Assembly (NCBI GenBank): GCA_021793575.1
Contig: JAJYSM010000003.1
Span: 20,774 to 84,773 of the forward strand
Length of the DNA: 64,000 nucleotides
Source of the DNA: Pseudomonadota bacterium
Lineage (GTDB): Bacteria; Pseudomonadota; Gammaproteobacteria; Xanthomonadales; Rhodanobacteraceae
Direction of reading: 5' to 3'
Both the position numbers and the translations under genes were made by a program. A model generated the notes under the pieces. The model saw only the letters and a list, made by a program, of their open reading frames with translations, was not told the DNA's origin and searched no databases. Below are positions 30,780 to 38,346 of the stretch, one piece after another (position 1 is the stretch's first letter; each line of letters begins with the position of its first letter).

Positions 30780-31258
30780 GTCGACTCCTGCCTGCGGGTG
30801 CCGTCGGCCTCGACCCGGTGATCGGCCGCGCGCACGGTGTCGCGCATCATCGCACCCCATTCGCCGCGGGTGGCAGGCAGGCTCAGCCAGTGCATGCAGC
30901 GGCGGAAAAGCAGGATCGATCCGCACAGAAAGAGCAGCTGCAGCACGCACAGCGCCAGCAGCGCCAGCAACCACGAGCCGAACCACTTGGCCAGCAGCAG
31001 GCCGATGAAGGCCAGCACGCTCAGACCCAGGCCGACGCCGGCCACGGTGGCGGCCAGTCCGGCCAGCAGCATCCACGACACCGCGCTGCGTGCCAGCCCG
31101 AGCTCCGCCGCCAGCAGCTGCAGCTGGGCACTGAACAGTAGCCGCATCGCGCGCAGCAGCTGCGCCAGCTCGTCAAGCAATCCGGGCGGAGGCCCAGACG
31201 ACGGCGGCGCCGGATTCGGCGCCGTCGTGTCGCAGCCAGGTTCGACCTGCTCGTGCAT
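30776..31258 (-). CDS. Phage holin family / YqjE-like membrane protein
   Basis: A 160-residue protein of the DUF1469/holin 3_6 (YqjE) family. It has a Pro-rich N-terminal tail, an amphipathic helix (LLDELAQLLRAMRLLFSAQLQLL), then two long hydrophobic segments. In E. coli YqjE is an inner-membrane protein made in stationary phase along with YqjD. The start at MHEQVEPG is chosen; the longer frame upstream overlaps the DUF883 gene. The stop overlaps the next ATG. Confidence 0.78.
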   Translation of the reverse strand: MHEQVEPGCDTTAPNPAPPSSGPPPGLLDELAQLLRAMRLLFSAQLQLLAAELGLARSAVSWMLLAGLAATVAGVGLGLSVLAFIGLLLAKWFGSWLLALLALCVLQLLFLCGSILLFRRCMHWLSLPATRGEWGAMMRDTVRAADHRVEADGTRRQEST

Positions 31259-31281
31259 GTGCTCCCCCGCGGTGATGTCGC

Positions 31282-31644
31282 TCAACGGCGCAGGATGCGT
31301 CCGAGCAGCCAGCCGGCACCGAGCGCGATCGCCACCGACTGTACCGGCTTCTCGCGCACATATTCGCGCGCCTGCTCCAGCCACGCATCAGCGCGATCCA
31401 TGGTGTCGTCGTAGACCTCGCGGCCGCGCTCACCGAGTTCGGCCGCCTTGTCGGTGGCGCGGTTGGCTACGTCGGCAGCCTTGTCGGTAGCCCGATGCAG
31501 GCCTTCCTCGACGTGGTCGGCGGCGCGATCGACCGCGTCCCGGGTGCTGCTGACGGCGCTGCTGGTGGCCTGCTTGATCCTCTCGGCGCTCTCGTCGATG
31601 CGGCTGCCGGCGAGCGTTTCGGGGGGGGTGACCTGCTTGTTCAT
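31282..31644 (-). CDS. DUF883 (YqjD/ElaB) ribosome-associated membrane-anchored protein
   Basis: A 120-residue protein: long alpha-helical, charged region with repeated Ala/Asp/Lys patterns (RATDKAADVANRATDKAAEL), then a C-terminal transmembrane segment in VREKPVQSVAIALGAGWLLGRILRR style that defines DUF883. E. coli YqjD and ElaB anchor ribosomes at the inner membrane in stationary phase. The coding strand has eight consecutive C bases at codons 6-8, a possible slippage site. First of the coupled group with YqjE- and YqjK-like genes. Confidence 0.85.
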   Translation of the reverse strand: MNKQVTPPETLAGSRIDESAERIKQATSSAVSSTRDAVDRAADHVEEGLHRATDKAADVANRATDKAAELGERGREVYDDTMDRADAWLEQAREYVREKPVQSVAIALGAGWLLGRILRR

Positions 31645-31700
31645 GAGGTGCTCCGGTGAAAAATCGGGAAGGCGTGGGCGGCTCACGGTGGCCGCCCCGG

Positions 31701-31856
31701 TCAGCTGGCGCGGCGGAAGAACGCGATGATCGCCAGGATCAGGAAGATGATGAACAGGATCTTCGCGATACCGGTGGCGGCGCCCGCAATGCCGCCGAAG
31801 CCGAGTACCGCGGCGATGATGGCGATGACCAGAAAAACCAGTGCGTAGTGAAGCAT
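31701..31856 (-). CDS. DUF1328 (YtjA-like) small membrane protein
   Basis: A 51-residue protein, nearly all of it two hydrophobic helices ([20 protein letters not shown] and [15 protein letters not shown]) with the glycine hinge [12 protein letters not shown] between. This matches the DUF1328/YtjA family exactly in length. Members are stress-induced small inner-membrane proteins of unknown mechanism. It lies just upstream of the DUF883 gene on the same strand, so it probably shares its stress regulation. Confidence 0.85.
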   Translation of the reverse strand: MLHYALVFLVIAIIAAVLGFGGIAGAATGIAKILFIIFLILAIIAFFRRAS

Positions 31857-32003
31857 GGCGGTGTCCTCTCGAAAGGGAAAGCCGGGAAGGGGAGGGCCGG
31901 AGGCGGCCGCGACAGCCGCGCGACGCCATTCACCCATAGCCGCCGCCATGCGCATGTGAAGATGGCCGGCGCCGCCGTGCACGCGGCGCCGACGCCGACC
32001 CGG

Positions 32004-32642
32004 CTACCCGCCGGAGGCCCGCAGCGCCGGATTGAGGCTGTAGGTGCCGACGATCGCCGCGTCGGCCAGCACGTGACCGGCCATCGCCGCGCGCAGTTCG
32101 GTCAGTGTGAAGCCAGCGGCCAGGCCCAGCGTGGGCACGTCCAGTGCGCTCACGCTGAAGTGATAGTGGTGCAGCCGCGCGTCGTTCCACGGCGGGCACG
32201 GGCCGTCGTAGCCCAGGTAGGTGCCGGCCATCCCGGCGTCGCCGGCGAACCAGCCGGTGTAGTCGTTGACGCCCTGCACGCTGCCCGGCGGCCCGAACGG
32301 CTGGCGCTTGCCGCGAGGGGTGACCTCGTCGCTGCAGGCGCCGGCGGCCAGCTCGCCGCATTCGGCGGGGATGTCGGCCATCAACCAGTGCACAAACTCC
32401 ACCCGCGGCAAGTCGGCCGGCACCGTGCGCCCGGGCTGGTTGACGTCGTCGCCGCGGCTGGGCACGTCGGGGTCGATGCAGGTGAGCACGAACGAGCGCG
32501 TGCCGGCCGGGGCATGCTTCCACGCCAGATGAGGGCTGCGATTGTCCGACAGCGCCACCGGCGCGTCGGCGGCCGGCTGGCCGAAGGCGAACCCGGCCGG
32601 GATCGGCTGGCCCGTTGCAAAACTGTCGCTGCGTAGCTGCAT
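32004..32642 (-). CDS. YbhB/YbcL family (PEBP) protein
   Basis: A 212-residue phosphatidylethanolamine-binding-protein fold member. Key parts: SPHLAWKHAPAGTRSFVLTC near the start, DPDVPSRGDD (the ligand-pocket Asp-Pro), VEFVHWLMADIP, and GYDGPCPPW with HHYHFSVSALD near the end. The bacterial YbhB/YbcL proteins have an unclear role; kinase inhibition has been shown only for eukaryotic relatives. No signal peptide is seen. Confidence 0.88.
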   Translation of the reverse strand: MQLRSDSFATGQPIPAGFAFGQPAADAPVALSDNRSPHLAWKHAPAGTRSFVLTCIDPDVPSRGDDVNQPGRTVPADLPRVEFVHWLMADIPAECGELAAGACSDEVTPRGKRQPFGPPGSVQGVNDYTGWFAGDAGMAGTYLGYDGPCPPWNDARLHHYHFSVSALDVPTLGLAAGFTLTELRAAMAGHVLADAAIVGTYSLNPALRASGG

Positions 32643-32704
32643 GGCATCTCTCCGTCGGAAGGAACGCTAACTATTTGGGGCGGATGGCGGCCCGGACAAC
32701 CGCC

Positions 32705-33796
32705 TCACGGCTTGCGGTAGGTGACCCGATACACGGCGCCGGCCAGATCGTCGCTGACCAGCACGCTGCCGTCGGGCAGCGGCTGCACGTCGGCCGGGCG
32801 ACCCCACGCGCGCTGGTTCTGCTCGAAGCCGGTCAGCAGCGGCTGGTAGGACAGCACCTTGCTGCCGTCCAGGCGCACCACCATCACCCGGTAACCGGAT
32901 TTTCGGGAGCGATTCCACGAGCCGTGTTCGGCGACCAGGATCGCGCCCCGATAGCGCGCCGGAAACTGCTGCCCCCGGTAGAAGCGCATGCCCAGCGGCG
33001 CCACGTGCGCGCCGAATTTCAGCACCGGCGGCACGAATTCGCTGCAGTGGCGCCCCTTGCCGAACTCGGGGTCGAGCGTGTCGCCCTGATGGCAGTACGG
33101 ATAGCCGAAATGTTCGCCGGCGCGGGTGATCTCGTTCAACTCGTCGCTGGGCATGTCGTCGCCCATCAGGTCGCGGCCGTTGTCGGTGAACCACAGGCGA
33201 CCGCTACCGGGCTGCCAGTCGAAACCGACCGAGTTGCGGATACCGCGCGCCACGTCCTGCCAGCCGCTGCCGTCGGCCTGCATGCGGATCAGCTTGGCGT
33301 AACCGGCGCCCGGCTCGCAGATGTTGCACGGCGCACCGATCGGCACGTACAGCCTGCCGTCCGGCCCGAACGCGATGAATCTGCCGCCGTGTGCGGTTTC
33401 GCGCGGCAGCTTGTCGGTGATCAGCACGGGCGCGGGCGGATCGTCCAGATGGCGCTCGATGTCGCGCAGCACCAGGATCCGGCGCACCGCCGAGATGTAC
33501 AGGTCGCCATGGTGGAACGCCACGCCGATCGGCTGCTGCAGGCCGCTGGCGATCACCTGCACGCGGTCGGCCACGCCGTCGCCGTGCGTGTCGGTGAGCG
33601 CGTAGACCTTGCCGGCGCTGGTCGATCCGACAAACACGGTGCCGTGCGCGCCCAGCGCCAGCTCGCGCGCGTCCGGCACCTGGTCGCTGTACAGCGCCAC
33701 GTGGAAACCCGGCGGCAGCACCAGCCGATCCAGCTGCGCCGCGGCCAGCGCCGGCAGCGGCAGCAGCGCAAGCAACAACGGCAGCAGCAGGCGCAT
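32705..33796 (-). CDS. PQQ-dependent sugar (sorbosone-type) dehydrogenase
   Basis: A 363-residue periplasmic protein with a signal peptide (MRLLLPLLLALLPLPALAAA). It is a six-bladed beta-propeller of the GdhB/sorbosone dehydrogenase class (PF07995/PF22807): LPPGFHVALYSDQV at the start, ARELALG, QPIGVAFHHGDLYIS, RNSVGFDW, LWFTDNGRD and ILVAEHGSWNRS are characteristic. If it binds PQQ it oxidises aldoses and feeds the respiratory chain; no PQQ biosynthesis genes are in the window. The start is fixed by the signal peptide. Confidence 0.82.
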   Translation of the reverse strand: MRLLLPLLLALLPLPALAAAQLDRLVLPPGFHVALYSDQVPDARELALGAHGTVFVGSTSAGKVYALTDTHGDGVADRVQVIASGLQQPIGVAFHHGDLYISAVRRILVLRDIERHLDDPPAPVLITDKLPRETAHGGRFIAFGPDGRLYVPIGAPCNICEPGAGYAKLIRMQADGSGWQDVARGIRNSVGFDWQPGSGRLWFTDNGRDLMGDDMPSDELNEITRAGEHFGYPYCHQGDTLDPEFGKGRHCSEFVPPVLKFGAHVAPLGMRFYRGQQFPARYRGAILVAEHGSWNRSRKSGYRVMVVRLDGSKVLSYQPLLTGFEQNQRAWGRPADVQPLPDGSVLVSDDLAGAVYRVTYRKP

Positions 33797-33968
33797 GGCA
33801 AGGCTCCCCGGGTGGCGGACGAGCAGCGTATACCGCCGCGGTCTGTCGCTGCCATCGGCCGGGCCGGCCGCGCGGCTGACATCACAGCCTGCGCAAGGGC
33901 GAATGCATGAACGCACTGGACAAGCCCATCGCGCTGGCGCACGCCGGCCGCAGGAACTTTCGTCATCG

Positions 33969-33997
33969 CTGACATCCCGGGGTAACCGCGCTGACAT
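33969..33997. promoter_or_regulatory. Direct CTGACAT repeats upstream of the first TonB receptor
   Basis: CTGACAT occurs at 33969 and 33991 (22 bases apart) and again at 33876. The unit differs by one base from the PHO-box half CTGTCAT, but the normal 11-base spacing is not met. Weak candidate for phosphate control. Confidence 0.2.
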
Positions 33998-34060
33998 CTC
34001 CGCCCCCAAGACTTAACCGCTAAATAACACGTCATTTGCACTCACTCGAGAGAAAAGTCC

Positions 34061-36280
34061 ATGACCATCGATTCCCTGGCGCGGCCCTCCGCGCTTGCCT
34101 CCGCCGTGGCGACTGCGCTCGGCGTGCTGCTCGTGAGCCTGCTGCCGCTGCGCAGTGCACACGCGGCGGCCGCCGTCGCGGCGACGCCGCCACAGGGCAC
34201 CACCGGCACCATGGGCAGCGATACGCGGATCACCCAGCTGAAGAAGATCGTGGTGAAAATGGGTGCCGAAACCACCGGTGACCAGGCGCCTTCACAGGCG
34301 TCACTGGTGGCCACCGAGCCACAGTCGATCATCGGCGAGCGCTACATCGAGAACGTCGCCGCCGCCACCGCCAACTACAGCGACATCGTGAAGATCGCGC
34401 CCAGCGTGTCCGACGTCGATCCGAACGGCCCCGGCCTGATGGAGTCGCAGGGCCTGTCGATACGCGGCTTCCAGAACGGCGAGTACAACGTCGCCTTCGA
34501 TGGCATTCCGTGGGGCGACTCGAACGACTTCACCCAGCACTCGACTTCCTACTTCATGCCGCAGGACATCGGCCAGGTCACCGTCGACCGCGGCCCCGGC
34601 AGCGCGCGCACGCTCGGCAACGCCACCTTCGGCGGCACCCTGTCGGTGGATTCGAAAGACCCCAGGCCGGTGATGTCGGTCAATCCGTTCTTCAGCGTGG
34701 CCAGCTTCAACACCCAGGTCGAGGGCCTGCGCTTCGATACCGGCAAGCTCGACCGGTACGGCGGCACCAGTGCCTATTTCAGTGCGAAGAATCTCAGTTC
34801 GGACGGCTATCTGACGCATGCCGGTCAGAGCCGCCAGAACTTCTTCAGCAAGGTGATCCAGCCACTGGGCAATGACACCACGCTGACCTTCGCCAGCAAC
34901 CTGACCCGGCTGCACCAGAACGTGTCGCTCGGCGCCACGCAGGCGCAGATCAAGCAGTACGGTCCCAACTACGGCCTCAGCGCCGATCCCACCAGCCAGT
35001 CCTACTACGGCTACAACTACGACGACATCAGCACCGACTTCGAGTACCTCGACCTGGAGACCATGCTGGCCGGCTGGACCGTTGGCGACAAGCTCTACAC
35101 CTATGGCTATCGGCACAAGGGCTACAACGGTTCCGACCCGAATGGCGAGCAGCCGAACGGCACCGTCTACGGGCCGAACAACGTGCCGGGCCAGCGCATG
35201 CGCATGGACTACCGCTCGATCGGCGACATCCTGCGGCTGAGCCACGACCTCGGCCCAGGCGAGGTGCATCTGGGCGGCTGGATCGATCGCCAGACCAACC
35301 AGCGCCTGCAGTACGAGATCGACTGGAGCAACGGCGGCGCGCTCAACGCCGTGCCGACCAGCGCCGCGGTCGATCGCTACCTGAGCGACAGCCTCACCGA
35401 CATGCAGACGTATGCCGAATACCAGTGGCACGTCACCGACAAGCTGGACCTCACCGGCGGCGTCAAGTTTGTGGACTTCCGCCGCACGCTGGATGCCACG
35501 GTGAACCAGGGGACCGGCCAACCGATCAACTATGCACATTCCTGGACACGCAGCCTGCCCTCGCTGGACCTGCACTACGCGCTGAGCGACCACTGGAGCG
35601 CCTACGCACAGTGGGCCAAGGGCTTCCTGGCGCCGAACCTCAACGTGTTCTACACCGTCGACCCGTCGATGAACCAGGTCAAGCCCGAAGGCACCACCAA
35701 CCAGCAGATCGGCACCGCCTGGAACAGTGATGGCCTGACCCTGTCGGTCGATGCCTACCACATCGACTTCAGCAACAAGATCTCCAGCCGCAAGATCGCC
35801 GGCCAGACCCTGTTCTACAACGCCGGTGGCGCGATCTACAAAGGCATGGAAGCGGAGGCCACGGTGGCCATCGCCCATGGCTTCAGCCTGTACGGCAACG
35901 CCTCGCGGAACAGCGCCAGAGTGAAGGCCACCGGGCAGTGGCTGCCGAATGCGCCGGATCGCACCGCCGCGCTCGGCCTGCTCTACGACGGCGGTCCGTG
36001 GTCGCTGTCACTGATCGACAAGTACGTGGGCGTGCGCTACGGCGACAGCGGCCAGACCCAGCGTCTGGGCGGCTACGCCACGGCTGATTTCGCCGCCAGC
36101 TATTCCTTCGAGCACCCGCTGCCGGAACTGCGCGACGCCACGCTGACCTTCAAGATCGCCAACCTCGCCGACAACAAGCGGATCTACGCGCTGGCCGGCT
36201 ACACCAGCCAGGACAACACGCCGCTGTACTGGACGATCCCCGAGCGCAGCTTCGAGCTGGACGTGTCGGCGCACTTCTGA
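34061..36280 (+). CDS. TonB-dependent receptor (paired with phosphodiesterase)
   Basis: A 739-residue outer-membrane receptor with an N-terminal export region, a TonB-box-like KKIVVKM near residue 65, a plug domain (QGLSIRGFQNGEYNVAFDGIPWGD and VTVDRGPGSARTLGNATFGGTL) and a 22-strand-type barrel ending in an aromatic residue (DVSAHF). It imports a substrate with TonB energy. The adjacent secreted phosphodiesterase suggests a phosphate ester or its breakdown product; the exact ligand is unknown. The repeat of this gene pair at 41.5-45.3 kb supports the link. A 14-bp hairpin separates it from the next gene. Confidence 0.88.
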   Translation: MTIDSLARPSALASAVATALGVLLVSLLPLRSAHAAAAVAATPPQGTTGTMGSDTRITQLKKIVVKMGAETTGDQAPSQASLVATEPQSIIGERYIENVAAATANYSDIVKIAPSVSDVDPNGPGLMESQGLSIRGFQNGEYNVAFDGIPWGDSNDFTQHSTSYFMPQDIGQVTVDRGPGSARTLGNATFGGTLSVDSKDPRPVMSVNPFFSVASFNTQVEGLRFDTGKLDRYGGTSAYFSAKNLSSDGYLTHAGQSRQNFFSKVIQPLGNDTTLTFASNLTRLHQNVSLGATQAQIKQYGPNYGLSADPTSQSYYGYNYDDISTDFEYLDLETMLAGWTVGDKLYTYGYRHKGYNGSDPNGEQPNGTVYGPNNVPGQRMRMDYRSIGDILRLSHDLGPGEVHLGGWIDRQTNQRLQYEIDWSNGGALNAVPTSAAVDRYLSDSLTDMQTYAEYQWHVTDKLDLTGGVKFVDFRRTLDATVNQGTGQPINYAHSWTRSLPSLDLHYALSDHWSAYAQWAKGFLAPNLNVFYTVDPSMNQVKPEGTTNQQIGTAWNSDGLTLSVDAYHIDFSNKISSRKIAGQTLFYNAGGAIYKGMEAEATVAIAHGFSLYGNASRNSARVKATGQWLPNAPDRTAALGLLYDGGPWSLSLIDKYVGVRYGDSGQTQRLGGYATADFAASYSFEHPLPELRDATLTFKIANLADNKRIYALAGYTSQDNTPLYWTIPERSFELDVSAHF

Positions 36281-36293
36281 GGTCAGCCAGGTG

Positions 36294-36326
36294 TGCGCCG
36301 GTCGTCCCCCGCGGACGACCGGCGCA
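36294..36326. terminator. Hairpin between the TonB receptor and phosphodiesterase genes
   Basis: Perfect 14-bp stem (arms 36294-36307 and 36313-36326, loop CCCGC) 13 bases after the receptor stop. No T-run; it probably reduces rather than ends transcription into the phosphodiesterase gene. Confidence 0.55.
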
Positions 36327-36375
36327 GCACTGCCCGCCCGGCACGCGCCGCGGCACCTTTGACGGACATTCCTTG

Positions 36376-37884
36376 ATGAAAAACCTGCTCGCCGTAATGG
36401 CCGCCGCCGGCATGGCTTTGTCCTTTGCGCCGGTCGCCCGCGCCGGCATGCCGGCGTCGGCGATCCGCCACGTGCTGGTCATCAGCATCGATGGCCTGCA
36501 CGCGACCGACCTGCAGCACTATCTCGCGGCCTATCCGCATTCGACCCTGGCCGCGCTGGCCGCCGACGGCGTGCAGTACACCGACGCCCATGCCGCGGTG
36601 CCGGCGGATTCCTTCCCCGGCCTGCTCGGCCTGATGACCGGCGGCACGCCGGCGATCACCGGCGTGTACTTCGACGTCAGCTACGCCCGCGACCTGGCCA
36701 GCTCGGAGGCCGCCTGCAGGGCCGGTCAGCTCGGAACCACGGTGGCCTTCACCGAGGCCGCCGACGGCCCGCGCGACCGCCACGGTCAACGCACGCTCGA
36801 CCCCGCGCGGCTGCCGCGCCGGGCGGGATCGTGCGCGCCGGTCTACCCGCACGATTATCTGCGCACCAACACGGTCTTCAACGTGGTGCAGGCAGCCGGC
36901 GGCTACACCGCCTGGATCGACAAGCACCCGGTCTACGAGATCCTCAACGGCCCCGACGGCCGCGGCGTCGACGACCTCTACACGCCGGAAATCGGCGGCG
37001 ACTACGAGGGCGTGCAGGCCACGCCGGCCGACCACATCACCGGCTCGATCCAGCGCACCGAACGCTACGACGCGATGAAGGCCGACGCCCTGCTCAACCA
37101 GATCGACGGCTGGACCCACGACCGCGCACAACGCGCGCCGGTGCCGACGCTGTTCGGCATGAACATGCAGGCGGTCAACGTGGCGCAGAAGCTCGCCGGC
37201 TACCGCGACGCCCGCGGCACGCCCACGCCCTCGCTGACGAATGCGCTGGCCCACTGCGACGCGCTGCTCGGGCGCATGCGGCAGGCGCTGCAGCGGCGCG
37301 GACTGCTCGACTCCACCCTGTTCGTGGTGACCGCCAAGCACGGCAACGCGCCGATCGATCCGCGCCTGTTGCGGCATGTCGAGAAAAAAGCGCTGGCACA
37401 AACCATTCGCGCCGCCGCGCCGCACGGGCTGGCCCAGCTCACCGCCGACCAGGGCGCACTTATCTGGCTGCACGATCGCGCTGACGCGGCGCGCGTGGCC
37501 GCCACGCTGCGCGCCGCGCCGGCGTCGCTGGGCATCCGAAAGGTCATCGCCGGTGCCGGTGTAGCGCGCTACTTCGGCACCGCCACCGGCGACCCGCGCA
37601 CGCCCGACCTGCTGGTGCTGCCGCAGCCGGGTGTGATCTACGGCAAGCCCGGCGACGCCAAGCTGGCCGAGCACGGCGGCTTCGACGACGACGACACCCA
37701 CGTGGCGCTGCTGCTCAGCAATCCGCAGCTGCCGCAGCGCGGCGAGCAGCTAGGCATGCGCGTCAGCACCACCGAGTTGGCGCCGACCATGCTGCAAGCG
37801 CTGGGGCTTTCCGCGCAGCGCCTGCAGGCGGTGCAGGCACTGCATACGTCGTCGCTGCCGGGCGTGCGCTGGCCGGCTTTCTGA
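36376..37884 (+). CDS. Secreted alkaline-phosphatase-superfamily phosphodiesterase, variant active site
   Basis: A 502-residue exported protein (signal peptide MKNLLAVMAAAGMALSFAP...ARA) of the type I phosphodiesterase/nucleotide pyrophosphatase superfamily (PF01663). The first metal Asp is in VISIDGLHATDL. Where the usual family has a Thr nucleophile in a T-x-T-x-P loop, this protein has VPADSFPGLLGLMTGG, so a Ser is the likely nucleophile. The late metal motif SDHG is replaced by TAKHGNAPID, seen in a distinct subgroup. It probably acts in the periplasm with the TonB receptor upstream. The start ATG is preceded in frame by TTG, which is less likely. Confidence 0.82.
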   Translation: MKNLLAVMAAAGMALSFAPVARAGMPASAIRHVLVISIDGLHATDLQHYLAAYPHSTLAALAADGVQYTDAHAAVPADSFPGLLGLMTGGTPAITGVYFDVSYARDLASSEAACRAGQLGTTVAFTEAADGPRDRHGQRTLDPARLPRRAGSCAPVYPHDYLRTNTVFNVVQAAGGYTAWIDKHPVYEILNGPDGRGVDDLYTPEIGGDYEGVQATPADHITGSIQRTERYDAMKADALLNQIDGWTHDRAQRAPVPTLFGMNMQAVNVAQKLAGYRDARGTPTPSLTNALAHCDALLGRMRQALQRRGLLDSTLFVVTAKHGNAPIDPRLLRHVEKKALAQTIRAAAPHGLAQLTADQGALIWLHDRADAARVAATLRAAPASLGIRKVIAGAGVARYFGTATGDPRTPDLLVLPQPGVIYGKPGDAKLAEHGGFDDDDTHVALLLSNPQLPQRGEQLGMRVSTTELAPTMLQALGLSAQRLQAVQALHTSSLPGVRWPAF

Positions 37885-37889
37885 GCCGT

Positions 37890-38267
37890 TCAATCCGATG
37901 CGCTGAGCGCAGGGTTCAGCAGCTCACGCACGGTTCGCTCCAGCTGCGCCTTGCCAAACGGTTTGGGCAACAGGCGCACCTGTGGGAACTCCTGCTGCAA
38001 TGCCGACTGGTCGCTGCCGGAGAGCACCGCAAAGGGCAGTTTGCGCTCGATCAGCGCCAGCACCATGGGACGGGCGCTTTCGCCGCGCAGGTGCATGTCC
38101 AGCAACACCGCATCGACCTCGTGCGTATCGATCTCCAGCAGCGCATGCGCCAGGGTGAGATTGACGAACACCTCGTGCCCCAGGTCGCGCAGGATGTCCT
38201 CCATCAGCATCGCAATCACCGGGTCGTCCTCGACCACCAGCAGACGCTTCGCTTCAGCAGATGTCAC
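37890..38267 (-). CDS. Single-domain response regulator
   Basis: A 125-residue CheY-like receiver without an output domain. The acidic pair is in VVEDDPVI, the phospho-acceptor Asp in AVLLDMHLRG, the conserved Ser in VLSGSD and the Lys in LLPKPFG. It starts with GTG. It lies 79 bases downstream of the hybrid kinase on the same strand and is most likely its phosphorelay partner. The output is unknown. The gene ends five bases from the convergent phosphodiesterase gene. Confidence 0.88.
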   Translation of the reverse strand: MTSAEAKRLLVVEDDPVIAMLMEDILRDLGHEVFVNLTLAHALLEIDTHEVDAVLLDMHLRGESARPMVLALIERKLPFAVLSGSDQSALQQEFPQVRLLPKPFGKAQLERTVRELLNPALSASD

Positions 38268-38346
38268 GTGCCCGCTCCTTCGCCCGGGATTTCGAGTCTG
38301 GCAGCCTCCGGGGTACCGCGCCAGATTGCCGGCGCACCATCGCCCC

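Noticed and set aside
33876..33997. PHO box from CTGACAT repeats before the first receptor
   Set aside because: The repeats are 22 and 93 bases apart, not 11, and differ from CTGTCAT; kept only as a low-confidence feature.
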